Positions 17,361-24,691 of a stretch of DNA of 64,000 bases are shown one piece after another. Each line of letters starts with the position of its first letter. Within the stretch, counting starts at the first letter, position 1. The notes beneath the pieces were generated by a model. It made no database searches. It saw nothing but the letters and a program-made list of their open reading frames with translations, and was not told where the DNA came from. The position numbers and the translations under genes are program-made. Source of the stretch: Pelagibacterium lentulum (GTDB lineage Bacteria > Pseudomonadota > Alphaproteobacteria > Rhizobiales > Devosiaceae); the NCBI RefSeq assembly GCF_003992625.1, contig NZ_RZMW01000008.1:243307-307306 (forward strand). The letters run 5' to 3'.

Positions 17361-17396
17361 ACAAACAAAAAGGGCTAAACGCAATGCGCTTAGCCC
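17361..17396 (-). terminator. Terminator of rhlE
   Basis: An 11-bp stem with one G-U pair in the RNA (GGGCTAAGCGC with GCGTTTAGCCC, loop ATT) is followed on the minus strand by TTTTTGTTTG. It lies about 30 nt past the rhlE stop codon. Confidence 0.88.
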
Positions 17397-17426
17397 AGTC
17401 TTTGTGGACAGGAACCTTGAGGATAA

Positions 17427-18725
17427 TCAGGCTGCCTTTGCCCCGTATTTCGGCCGCTGCTTTTTGCGGCTATGGCGACTTGCGGCCTTTAACGGATCGA
17501 ACGCATTGGCCGGTTTGTTGCCACCATGCCCTGCATTCTTCGATCTCGGCTTTGCCTTGCCATTTCGTCCTTGGCGCTCGATTTTCGGAACGCGTTGAGG
17601 ACGCTCACCGCTGTCGGTTTCAATCGCTATGTTCATCAGTTTCTCAACAGCCCTGAGAAGGCCGAATTCCGCAGGAGCACAGAACGCTATTGCCTCGCCT
17701 TCAGCTCCAGCACGGGCGGTGCGCCCAATGCGATGGACATAATTTTCGGCAACTTCAGGGAGCTCAAAATTATAGACATGGCTGACACCGGGAATATCAA
17801 TGCCACGCGCCGCAACGTCGGTTGCCACAAGCACGCGAATCTCGCCGTTGCGAAAGGCTTTCAAAGTACGATCGCGATGTCCTTGGCTCTTGTTGCCGTG
17901 AATTGAACCAGCCGCAAATCCGGCCTGAACCAGTTGCTTCATGAGCTTTTCCGCACCGTGCTTGGTACGGGCAAAAACCAATGAAAGGGCTTCGGTATCC
18001 TGTGCGAGCAGCGTCTTTAGCAGTTCAGCCTTTTCCTTGGCGTCAACGAAATGCACGCTTTGCGCGATTTTGTCGGCGGCCTTACCAGGTGCTGACACTT
18101 CGATCCGGACGGGGTCGGTAAGGTAAGAGCCAGCTATTTCGGCCATTTGTTTCGGCATCGTTGCGGAAAACAGAAAGCTCTGCCGCGGATGACCGACCAG
18201 TCGGGAAATTTCGCGCAGGGCGTGGATAAAGCCGAGATCGAGCATCTGGTCTGCTTCATCGAGCACCAGGTATCTGGCGCTATCGAGCCTGACAGCCTGC
18301 CGTTTTACCAGATCGAGAAGACGGCCCGGCGTGGCAACCAGTATGTCGCTGCCGAAGGCCAGGGCCTTGATCTGGGCGTGTATAGACATGCCACCCACGA
18401 CGCAATTGACCTTGATGGGGGTCCCTTTGGTAAATCCGCGCAGGTTCACTGCGATCTGGTTCACAAGCTCGCGGGTAGGCGCAAGAATCAGGGACTTGAT
18501 TGTCTTTGGTGCCGGGCGTCCCGGCAGAGCCATCAGATGATGGATCAGCGGCAGGCCGAATGCGGCGGTCTTGCCTGTTCCGGTTTGAGCCAGCCCCAGA
18601 ATGTCACGACCAGACAATGCCACGGGGATAGCCTGAGTCTGAATGGGGGTAGGCTCATCGAAGCCGAGTGTCTCGACCGAATGCAGAATCTGTGTATTGA
18701 GCCCAAGGGCTTCAAATCTATTCAA
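17427..18725 (-). CDS. rhlE: DEAD-box ATP-dependent RNA helicase RhlE
   Basis: This enzyme unwinds RNA duplexes in ribosome assembly, RNA decay and cold adaptation. The 432-residue protein shows the Q-motif (FEALGL...GFDEPTPIQ), motif I AQTGTGKT, Ia PTRELV, II DEAD (VLDEADQMLD), III SAT, and in the second domain RGIDIPGVSHV and HRIGRTARAG. A basic low-complexity tail (residues from about 375) is typical of RhlE. Translation appears to start at a TTG (18725-18723) with AAGGA 7 nt upstream; no better ATG exists in this frame. The 5' leader is unusually structured and carries two very short upstream frames. Confidence 0.93.
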   Translation of the reverse strand: MNRFEALGLNTQILHSVETLGFDEPTPIQTQAIPVALSGRDILGLAQTGTGKTAAFGLPLIHHLMALPGRPAPKTIKSLILAPTRELVNQIAVNLRGFTKGTPIKVNCVVGGMSIHAQIKALAFGSDILVATPGRLLDLVKRQAVRLDSARYLVLDEADQMLDLGFIHALREISRLVGHPRQSFLFSATMPKQMAEIAGSYLTDPVRIEVSAPGKAADKIAQSVHFVDAKEKAELLKTLLAQDTEALSLVFARTKHGAEKLMKQLVQAGFAAGSIHGNKSQGHRDRTLKAFRNGEIRVLVATDVAARGIDIPGVSHVYNFELPEVAENYVHRIGRTARAGAEGEAIAFCAPAEFGLLRAVEKLMNIAIETDSGERPQRVPKIERQGRNGKAKPRSKNAGHGGNKPANAFDPLKAASRHSRKKQRPKYGAKAA

Positions 18726-18866
18726 AATTTATCCTTCATGCGGCGCCAGTCTGCCTAGCGCCGTTTGAACATGCACATCAGCCCCTGCCCTTTAAGCAAG
18801 AGGTCGTGTGTTGCGGTTGCGATTCTGATCCACTCACAAGGCCGAACTGCCTTGTGCATCAGAATC
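18722..18866 (-). promoter_or_regulatory. Structured rhlE leader with a 7-codon upstream ORF
   Basis: Read on the minus strand, a long hairpin (18858-18866/18821-18829 and 18849-18856/18835-18842) comes first. Then comes a short frame encoding MCMFKRR with stop TAG (18778-18755). Its last three triplets, CGG CGC TAG, form the 5' arm of a 9-bp stem (18763-18755 with 18749-18741) whose one wobble pairs only in minus-strand RNA. Next is a frame encoding MKDKF (18739-18722) whose stop overlaps the rhlE TTG. This resembles cold-shock or leader-peptide control; the mechanism is inference. From 18867 to 19144 nothing further was recognised. Confidence 0.45.
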
Positions 18867-19144
18867 GTCGGAACCCCGCGTGATTTGGGAACTCTGTTAG
18901 GGAAGGCCGGGCGCCACTTGAGCGCATCCCCGTAGGGGGCACGCTAAGAACCGATTTGAAATCGGGAAGCGGACTGCTCACGCGGCAGCCAACCGGCAAC
19001 TGCGCTCATATCGGGCTGATGAAGCAGAAAGTCAAGCAAACAAATAATTTAAGTCGGTCGCGCGCCTCGGCAACGTATTTTCTGTCCGTCAAATGCCTCA
19101 GCATCCTGACAAAGTCTGCAATATGCGCTAGAGGGAGCCGATGC

Positions 19145-19221
19145 GGCCCCGTAGCTCAGCTGGATAGAGCAGTAGCCTTCTAAGCTATTGGTCACAGGTT
19201 CGAATCCTGTCGGGGTCGCCA
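19145..19221 (+). tRNA. tRNA-Arg (anticodon TCT)
   Basis: The 77-nt cloverleaf has a 7-bp acceptor stem (GGCCCCG with CGGGGTC), D-arm AGCTCAGCTGGATAGAGC, anticodon loop CTTCTAA, T-loop TTCGAAT and an encoded CCA end at 19219-19221. Confidence 0.97.
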
Positions 19222-19315
19222 ATTCCGACACATACCTCCCGATACGGCTTGATGCAGGTCAAGTTGAACCCTCTGGCGCGTGATAGCGTTAGTCAACCAA
19301 CTGGGAGACAAGGTT

Positions 19316-19750
19316 ATGTATAAGCACATTCTCATCGCAACGGATGGTTCCGAATTGTCCACCAAAGGGCTCGATCACGGCCTGCGACTGGCCAAGACCG
19401 TGGGCGCCAAAGTCACGATCGTCACAGTCACCGATGTCTGGGCCACAAGTGCCATTGCTGCAGCAGGTCCGGCAACGATTGCCGATTACGAGGCTTCAAT
19501 TCGTGCGGCCGTAGAAGAAATTCTGGCGCAGGCCAGTAAATTTGCGACCGAGTCGGGCGTTGAATTTGAGACCCGGCATATACCCAATAGCTACGCAGCC
19601 GATGCAATTGTCGAGACAGCTCAGGACAACAATTGCGATTTGATCGTCATGGCCTCGCACGGACGCCGGGGCCTGAGGAAAATGCTGCTTGGCAGTCAGA
19701 CCACGGAAGTCTTGACGGCGAGTACAGTGCCGGTACTCGTCGTGCGCTAG
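19316..19750 (+). CDS. Universal stress protein, UspA family
   Basis: This is a 144-residue single-domain Usp protein, a soluble dimer-forming stress protein. It starts MYKHILIATDGSELS, the standard first strand, and ends with the ATP-binding block MASHGRRGLRKMLLGSQTTEVL followed by PVLVVR. The G-x2-G-x9-G(S/T) pattern is present, so nucleotide binding is likely. The ATG at 19316 with GGGAGACAAGG upstream was preferred over the longer frame from 19280. It ends 2 nt before the convergent DUF192 gene. Confidence 0.93.
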   Translation: MYKHILIATDGSELSTKGLDHGLRLAKTVGAKVTIVTVTDVWATSAIAAAGPATIADYEASIRAAVEEILAQASKFATESGVEFETRHIPNSYAADAIVETAQDNNCDLIVMASHGRRGLRKMLLGSQTTEVLTASTVPVLVVR

Positions 19751-19752
19751 GC

Positions 19753-20286
19753 TTAGCGCTTCACCCGAGGGTGCTCCAGGCGGTCGCCCTCGGCAATCCC
19801 CAGCTCGGCAGATCGCCCTCCGGGGATCTCCAGAACAAATCTAACCGGCTGTCCGGACGGTATCGGGGTCTGATCGTGCGGCCGGGCGTTTTCGTGAATC
19901 CGCACGATTTCGCCATTTGCCAGAACGAAAAGCATGTCGAGTGGAATATATGTATTCTGCATCCAGAACGACACAGGACGCTCACTCAGGAAATCGAAAA
20001 GCATTCCAGAATTTGGTGCCAGTTCCTGGCGGAACATAAGTCCCCGCGCCCGGCTTTCGTCTGTATCGACAACTTCCACCTTGAATCGATGCGCTCCATT
20101 CCCGGTCTGGATGACGACAACATCCTCGCCGGCAAGCGCCTCACCCTGCGCCAGCGCCCAGTAGGCAAAGACGGCAGCAACCAGCAACAGAAACGCGGAG
20201 AGTGCAATTCCCTGCCGACCGAATATGAAAGCTCGAATATGATGCACTGGATTATCAATGCGAAGATGGCGCGTCGCCCCAACCAT
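19753..20286 (-). CDS. DUF192 protein, membrane-anchored
   Basis: This is a 177-residue conserved protein of unknown function. A hydrophobic segment around residues 27-45 (ALSAFLLLVAAVFAYWALA) acts as signal or anchor and puts the DUF192 domain in the periplasm. The domain shows the usual RARGLMFRQEL, GMLFDF, SFWMQNTYIPLDMLFV and RFVLEIPGG blocks. It overlaps the 3' end of the double cold-shock gene by 32 nt, an arrangement that implies co-transcription and coupled translation. Confidence 0.88.
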   Translation of the reverse strand: MVGATRHLRIDNPVHHIRAFIFGRQGIALSAFLLLVAAVFAYWALAQGEALAGEDVVVIQTGNGAHRFKVEVVDTDESRARGLMFRQELAPNSGMLFDFLSERPVSFWMQNTYIPLDMLFVLANGEIVRIHENARPHDQTPIPSGQPVRFVLEIPGGRSAELGIAEGDRLEHPRVKR

Positions 20287-20881
20287 CGGGGCGAATTTCG
20301 GCGACCATAAGGCCTTTGGGGCCGTCGCCGTACCGCGCGAGTACGAACTGCCCCGGACGCAATTCCGTCAGGCCGAACCGGCGCAACGTTTCCATGTGAA
20401 TGAAAATATCGGGATGCCCCTCACCAGCCGAAAGAAAGCCAAACCCGCGAACGCGATTGAACCATTTGACTTCCAGCCTTTCCAGCTTGGAGGTGGGCTC
20501 GACCTGCACGTGGGTCTTGGCGACTGGCATCTGCGCAGGATGCCGGGCGGTCGATTCATCCATGGAAATTACGCGAAAGGCTTGTAAGCCGCCAGGTCGG
20601 TTGAGGGCTTCAACCACAATGCGTGCGCCTTCATAAGCAGTCTGATAGCCATCTCTGCGCAGGCAGGTTACGTGCAACAGCACATCGGCTCCGCCATTAT
20701 CGGGCACGATGAAACCGAATCCCTTGCCGGCATCGAACCACTTAATCGCGCCCGCCACCTCGATGACATCAAGGTCGGCGGCGGAATTGGCGAAGGTTTG
20801 CCCCTCTTGGTCCGACCGAGTTGCCTTAGCCGCGTCGCGGTCAGTCTCCCCGGTGCCGGAACTGTCCTTTACCCCCATCAT
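20255..20881 (-). CDS. Double cold-shock-domain protein
   Basis: This is a 208-residue protein with two cold-shock domains, a form common in Hyphomicrobiales. CSD1 near residues 40-105 has GAIKWFDAGKGFGFIVPD and DVLLHV; CSD2 near 135-200 has LEVKWFNRVRGFGFLS and DIFIHMETL. Both keep the aromatic RNP1/RNP2 residues, so RNA or single-stranded DNA binding is expected. The first 35 residues are low-complexity and charged. The start is the upstream ATG of a pair and has no strong ribosome site, so it could be a few codons off. It is followed by DUF192. Confidence 0.88.
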   Translation of the reverse strand: MMGVKDSSGTGETDRDAAKATRSDQEGQTFANSAADLDVIEVAGAIKWFDAGKGFGFIVPDNGGADVLLHVTCLRRDGYQTAYEGARIVVEALNRPGGLQAFRVISMDESTARHPAQMPVAKTHVQVEPTSKLERLEVKWFNRVRGFGFLSAGEGHPDIFIHMETLRRFGLTELRPGQFVLARYGDGPKGLMVAEIRPDGWGDAPSSH

Positions 20882-21130
20882 CCACGCCTTTTTGAACTCG
20901 ACCCCGCATACATATCGGGTACTGCACTTACTCGGTCACACATTGGCCGATTCAGACGGAAAAGTTAAGGACCATTCATAAATTTGTTGGATTTGATTAA
21001 CCTTTTTGTCTGCCGTGGAACGCTGGCCCGGCAAAAGCGGTTCTGATAGCGTAACGCATGTTAGAGCAACGGCACCGGTTATTGCTGTTGCCCCGGTCCT
21101 ATTTGCCGGAGACGGAAAGGTTTTAAGGAC

Positions 21131-21550
21131 GTGAAGTATCTACACACAATGGTCCGCGTGACCGATATAGACGAAAGCAAGCGCTTTTATTGCGATGGCC
21201 TCGGCCTTGTGGAATCGCGCCGGATCGATAACGACAAGGGACGATTCACACTGGTTTTCTTGAACGCCCCTGGTGACGAGGATGCCAAGGTCGAGCTGAC
21301 CTACAATTGGGACCCGGAGGAATATTCGGGTGGCCGCAATTTCGGGCATCTGGCCTACCGCGTCAAAGACATCTACGCCCTTTGCCAGCACCTTCAGGAT
21401 ATGGGCTACACCATTCACCGCCCTCCGCGCGACGGTCATATGGCGTTTGTAAAATCGCCCGATGGCATTTCCATCGAATTGCTTCAGGAGGGCGACAGCC
21501 TGCCTGCCAAGGAGCCTTGGGCCTCAATGGCCAATACCGGGACGTGGTAA
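21131..21550 (+). CDS. gloA: Lactoylglutathione lyase (glyoxalase I)
   Basis: This 139-residue enzyme converts the methylglyoxal-glutathione hemithioacetal to S-lactoylglutathione, a cytosolic detoxification step. It contains the paired betaalphabetabetabeta modules: LHTMVRVTDIDESKRFY with a metal-binding His, VELTYNW with Glu, GHLAYRV with His, and ISIELLQ with Glu. These match the usual H/E/H/E metal set. Translation likely starts at GTG 21131, with AAGGAC just upstream. It is monocistronic and followed by a strong terminator. Confidence 0.93.
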   Translation: MKYLHTMVRVTDIDESKRFYCDGLGLVESRRIDNDKGRFTLVFLNAPGDEDAKVELTYNWDPEEYSGGRNFGHLAYRVKDIYALCQHLQDMGYTIHRPPRDGHMAFVKSPDGISIELLQEGDSLPAKEPWASMANTGTW

Positions 21551-21582
21551 ACGGGTAGCGCTTTTTTAACCATGATGATTGA

Positions 21583-21611
21583 CCGGCGGTTAGGCAACCG
21601 CCGGTTATTTT
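21583..21611 (+). terminator. Terminator of gloA
   Basis: A perfect 9-bp stem (21583-21591 with 21596-21604, loop AGGC) is followed by TTATTTTTTG. Confidence 0.9.
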
Positions 21612-21654
21612 TTGCCTGTGGTCGGGAATTCCCAAACAATCCACAGGTTAGATT

Positions 21655-22119
21655 ATGCGCTTCATCTCTTCAGTTCTGCTCATGCTCACACTTTTGGGAG
21701 CCTGCGCCCCTATGGCCATGTTTGCCTCAAGCAGCGGCCATGGCTATTCCGGCCTGAAGACGGACTGGGGCACTTTCGTTGCTCACGGCAATGTCAACGC
21801 CTTATGCCTAACCCCTGCCCTGCGGCTGCTGATCTGGGATTTTGAGGGGCATTTTGGCCAGAAGGTCGTGATGAACTCGGGCTTCCGAACCCCTTGGCAC
21901 AACGCTTCGGTCGGCGGTGCGGCAGCATCCTATCACACGCGTTGCATGGCTGCCGATTTCTATATTCCGGGCGTGGAGAAGCAGCGACTGATTGCATATG
22001 CGATGCGCAATTCGCTTGTAGGCGGGCTTGGCTGCTATCCCGGACAGCGCTTTATCCATGTCGATGTCCGCGACAGGCCACGCGGTCGCAACCAGCCCGT
22101 GACATTCAGTGGCTGTTAA
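21655..22119 (+). CDS. Lipoprotein with peptidase M15-like (D-Ala-D-Ala carboxypeptidase-type) domain
   Basis: This is a 154-residue predicted lipoprotein with signal peptide and lipobox LGAC (Cys17). The rest resembles the M15 family 3 fold: NSGFRTPWHNASVGGA, then SYHTRCMAADF with the metal-binding His and Asp, and a second His in FIHVDVRD. That suggests a zinc peptidase trimming peptidoglycan stem peptides at the envelope. The glycine usually found between His and Asp is replaced here, so activity should not be assumed. It follows the gloA terminator and precedes tRNA-Glu. Confidence 0.75.
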   Translation: MRFISSVLLMLTLLGACAPMAMFASSSGHGYSGLKTDWGTFVAHGNVNALCLTPALRLLIWDFEGHFGQKVVMNSGFRTPWHNASVGGAAASYHTRCMAADFYIPGVEKQRLIAYAMRNSLVGGLGCYPGQRFIHVDVRDRPRGRNQPVTFSGC

Positions 22120-22188
22120 AAAATCAAAAAATTGAATTTTGGGTATTGCCTATCTCTCAAGCCCCCCCTATACACCCCTCCATCGCTT

Positions 22189-22264
22189 GCGCCCTTCGTC
22201 TAGCGGTCTAGGACGCCGCCCTTTCACGGCGGAAACACGGGTTCGAGTCCCGTAGGGCGCGCCA
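22189..22264 (+). tRNA. tRNA-Glu (anticodon TTC)
   Basis: The 76-nt cloverleaf has a 7-bp acceptor stem (GCGCCCT with AGGGCGC), anticodon stem CCGCC/GGCGG with loop CTTTCAC, T-loop TTCGAGT and an encoded CCA end at 22262-22264. Confidence 0.97.
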
Positions 22265-22411
22265 GCGATTTCAAGGACTTAGACCGGCCCTAGGCAAAGT
22301 CATTATATATCCGTCAAATATACCGGACCACGCAGAAGCGAACGTAGACGAACGGTCGCTTGCATCGACCTGCCGTGTCTTTCATGTTCGGGGAAACGAT
22401 TGTGGAACGGG

Positions 22412-22594
22412 ATGCACGACGGCAAGGCCAAGGTAGGTTATGAGATTCGCGATATCATCTTAATGTTCAAGGCACTTGAAGCAGCGGTGAGCTCTTTGAA
22501 ATTTCATGGGTTCGACGTTGAGTCAGCAGAAATGTCTGAGATGCCTTGGGTAGCCACCTTCAAAGGGCCACAGGTGTTCGAGGCAGCGCTGTAG
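22412..22594 (+). CDS. Small hypothetical protein (60 aa), uncertain
   Basis: The frame is not recognised. The ATG at 22412 (GGAACGGG just upstream) gives a 60-residue, mildly acidic product with a predicted amphipathic helix (IRDIILMFKALEAAVSSLKF) and a soluble C-terminus. Codon choice is reasonable but not strongly biased. It stands alone between tRNA-Glu and a short membrane-protein frame. Apart from this frame nothing was recognised between 22265 and 22637. Confidence 0.3.
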   Translation: MHDGKAKVGYEIRDIILMFKALEAAVSSLKFHGFDVESAEMSEMPWVATFKGPQVFEAAL

Positions 22595-22631
22595 GTTGCC
22601 TTTGGCCATCATGGCCTCCTATCGATATGTT

Positions 22632-22661
22632 GAATGCAAAAAAGCCGCCCGGAGGCGGCGG
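22632..22661 (-). terminator. Terminator-like hairpin pointing left
   Basis: The stem GCCGCC/GGCGGC with loop CGGA is followed on the minus strand by TTTTTTGC. The plus strand has no T run after it. No minus-strand gene was found directly upstream (to the right). Confidence 0.5.
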
Positions 22662-22711
22662 GTCACAAGAAGTTTGCTTTCGTCCTTGCAGAATTGGGCC
22701 TATGGTCGAGG

Positions 22712-22840
22712 ATGACATCCAAAACCATGATAATTGGCGCCGCCCTCCTACTCCTGATTGTTATTGCCGTGACTTATTTTGGCACGGCGGATATCAACCG
22801 GATCACAGGGCCAGGCACCATGAACCCATTTGCGAGCTGA
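22712..22840 (+). CDS. Single-pass membrane miniprotein (42 aa)
   Basis: This product is not recognised. ATG 22712 begins a 42-residue peptide: MTSKT, then one clear membrane segment (MIIGAALLLLIVIAVTYFGT), then a short polar tail ending NPFAS. The frame stays open upstream to 22634, but the extra residues are unlike a leader and overlap a hairpin. A GAGG sequence lies directly before the start, rather close to it. It could be a genuine small membrane protein; a chance hydrophobic frame is the alternative. Confidence 0.45.
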   Translation: MTSKTMIIGAALLLLIVIAVTYFGTADINRITGPGTMNPFAS

Positions 22841-23148
22841 CCCTTGACCAGGCGCAGAATCACCTGCATCGCCTTTGAAGCTCATCGGTGATTCTCCAAG
22901 GATGCCGACATAGGCAACCTGGCCAACTGATCGGCGACGGCGTCGGCCAAGTATAGCTGCCGGCGCTGCCCAACACACCGGAATGCTAAGCTCTTGCAAG
23001 ATTGAGTGATTCTCGCGCAGACTGCTTGCACAGGGGGCACGTGTGGGACTGCGCAAAAATAATGCATTTCGCGCATCCATGACTACTGCAATTGCTTGGC
23101 GCTTACGTAGTCAAACTTAGTTACAATTGCGAAAATTCATGTGTAGAA
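22841..23148. other. Intergenic stretch with one inverted repeat
   Basis: No coding frame is convincing here. AGAATCACC at 22856-22864 is matched by its complement at 22887-22895, with a 22-nt loop, and a related TGATTCTC recurs near 23008. Neither arm is followed by a T run. The stretch should contain the promoter of the regulator gene starting at 23179, but no clear promoter was picked out. Confidence 0.4.
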
Positions 23149-23178
23149 TCCCCATGTTATATAGTAGCGGGGGCTAGT

Positions 23179-23838
23179 ATGAACTTACCGAAATTCAGCA
23201 AGGACAAAGATATACGGAGCAAAGAACCAGTATATCTGTCCGTTTTCAATCGCAATCGACTGGTCCATATCGTCGATGCCGACATGTCATCTTGTGGTGG
23301 CATCACGGCCTTATTCCGCCTTGAGGGGTTTCTCACGGGTTTCTCAACCAGCCTCACGCATCTTGAGGACGAACTGGAGAAGCGCTGGCCCGACATCTTC
23401 ATCTATAATCTCTCCTTTGGCATCGATGTGCTGCGGCAGATCAAAAGCACGCGCCGCGGCACGCCGATTTTCGCGACAATCGATGAACCCGATATCAACC
23501 TTGCCGTCGAAGCCATGCGCACTGGTGTGATCGATGTCGCTGCAAAACCGATCGAGCCCGATGCGTTTATGACCAAGGTGCGCGACGCGCTGCGCCGCGA
23601 TGTTCATGTCAGCGCGGCCCGCGACGGTCTTCGCAAAGTTGAAATCCGGGGCTTTCACCAGCTCACACCACGGGAGCGCGAAGTGCTTCAACATCTCGTT
23701 GAGGGCAAGTCCAACAAGGAAGTAGGACTTGATCTCGGTATTTCGCCACGGACAGTAGAGGTGCACCGGGCGCGGCTCATGGAAAAATTGTGCGCTAGAA
23801 ATACTGCCGATCTTCTTCGTATAGTGCTTACAAGTTGA
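23179..23838 (+). CDS. FixJ/LuxR-type regulator with a degenerate receiver domain
   Basis: This 219-residue product is a two-domain regulator. The C-terminus (LTPREREVLQHLVEGKSNKEVGLD and following, about 155-215) is a normal LuxR/FixJ DNA-binding HTH. Residues 20-140 follow the receiver fold: the acidic pair D33/D35, T100 and K123 in AAKPIEPD are kept. The phosphoacceptor position in the third strand reads FIYNLSF, with Asn77 in place of Asp, and the following MP-x-MSG loop is shortened. It probably works without aspartyl phosphorylation. ATG 23179 after GGGGG was chosen over the frame from 23092. No histidine kinase is nearby. Confidence 0.8.
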   Translation: MNLPKFSKDKDIRSKEPVYLSVFNRNRLVHIVDADMSSCGGITALFRLEGFLTGFSTSLTHLEDELEKRWPDIFIYNLSFGIDVLRQIKSTRRGTPIFATIDEPDINLAVEAMRTGVIDVAAKPIEPDAFMTKVRDALRRDVHVSAARDGLRKVEIRGFHQLTPREREVLQHLVEGKSNKEVGLDLGISPRTVEVHRARLMEKLCARNTADLLRIVLTS

Positions 23839-23878
23839 AGCTTATGAGACTTGACTTATGTCAATGTCATCGTCAGTA

Positions 23879-23912
23879 ACTCCGGCCTAATGCGATCATC
23901 GCTGGCCGGAGT
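23879..23912 (+). promoter_or_regulatory. Shine-Dalgarno-sequestering hairpin
   Basis: ACTCCGGCC (23879-23887) pairs perfectly with 23904-23912 around a 16-nt loop. The only ribosome site of the following gene, GGAG at 23908-23911, is entirely in the stem, 6 nt before the ATG. It could instead serve as a weak terminator of the regulator gene, although no T run follows. Confidence 0.5.
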
Positions 23913-23917
23913 CAAGC

Positions 23918-24112
23918 ATGGGCAAGAAAATCGAATTCGAGTTCGACGATGTAACTGATGAAATCGACCGGGCAGCGCGTGTTGCGGCACTGGCAGATCA
24001 TGAGTTGCTTTCCTATCACGCCCGGCTCCATTCAAGGGCTCTGGCGGGCGGAGAGTGGATATCTCTGCTGGAAGACGAAATGGAACGGCGCGGACTGATA
24101 AAGCGATCCTGA
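23918..24112 (+). CDS. Small acidic protein of unknown function (64 aa)
   Basis: This product is not recognised. It has 64 residues, an acidic first third (KIEFEFDDVTDEIDR), then a likely helical stretch (AARVAALADHELLSYHARLHSRAL) and a charged helix ending in EMERRGLIKRS. No signal or membrane segment is present. The composition and codon use look real. Its GGAG ribosome site is buried in a 9-bp stem. It is about 80 nt downstream of the FixJ-like gene and may share its transcript. Confidence 0.6.
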   Translation: MGKKIEFEFDDVTDEIDRAARVAALADHELLSYHARLHSRALAGGEWISLLEDEMERRGLIKRS

Positions 24113-24340
24113 ATCTTTTTATCCTTTCTCTCCTCAGCCTGTGGTGCTGCTAAATCAATCTAACTGACTAGATAAACGTAAAGAGAGGCCTCTGCAGCAG
24201 CAAGTCTTGATGCCGGGCGTACGCGCAGCATCACAAATGTCGACATTTACAAGACGGCGCCCTGTGTCGATGCCTCCTTCGGGTTTCTTATTGTGCCGGA
24301 AAATAAAGGCCCGACAGAACGGCAGGCAGATGTTAGGGTC

Positions 24341-24359
24341 TGCCTCGACCAGTGAGGCA
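24341..24359 (+). promoter_or_regulatory. Shine-Dalgarno-sequestering hairpin
   Basis: TGCCTC (24341-24346) pairs with GAGGCA (24354-24359) around a 7-nt loop. The ribosome site GAGG (24354-24357) for the ATG at 24362 is fully inside the stem. Confidence 0.4.
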
Positions 24360-24361
24360 CA

Positions 24362-24595
24362 ATGACCACTACGTTCATCGTTCAGTCGTTCCAACAGCGC
24401 GGGCGCAAGCTCGTGTCCGATCCTTTGCAGCGCGCAAAGTCAGCGGAGAGCGCCATCGCCACGGCCGAGCGCCTGGCACCAACGAAGGCTGGCGTCGTGG
24501 CTTTTTCTCAGGAAGTAGATATCGAAACCGATTCCTATGATGAGCCGCGTGTTCTGTTCACGATCGGAACATTGCCCCCGGAATTGATGGACTAG
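24362..24595 (+). CDS. Small conserved-looking protein of unknown function (77 aa)
   Basis: This product is not recognised by function. The 77-residue chain reads MTTTFIVQSFQQRGRKL, a central helix (AKSAESAIATAERLAP), then a strand-rich end (GVVAFSQEVDIETDSYDEPRVLFTIGTLPPELMD). The beta-alpha-beta-beta arrangement resembles small single-domain proteins seen widely in Hyphomicrobiales; that is an impression, not a match. It lies 249 nt after the preceding small gene; that gap holds no convincing frame. Confidence 0.6.
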   Translation: MTTTFIVQSFQQRGRKLVSDPLQRAKSAESAIATAERLAPTKAGVVAFSQEVDIETDSYDEPRVLFTIGTLPPELMD

Positions 24596-24658
24596 GCCGC
24601 CTTGGGCGAGGCGACGCACTTCGGAAAACCGAAGGTGACGATGAGCAACGCGCATGGC

Positions 24659-24686
24659 TATCCTTCAGAAACTGGCTAGAAGGATA
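24659..24686 (+). promoter_or_regulatory. Shine-Dalgarno-sequestering hairpin
   Basis: TATCCTTC (24659-24666) pairs perfectly over 8 bp with GAAGGATA (24679-24686), with a 12-nt loop. The AAGGA ribosome site (24680-24684), 7 nt before the ATG at 24692, is wholly within the 3' arm. A second small hairpin (CTTCGG, AAAA, CCGAAG; 24619-24634) lies upstream. Confidence 0.5.
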
Positions 24687-24691
24687 CTTCC

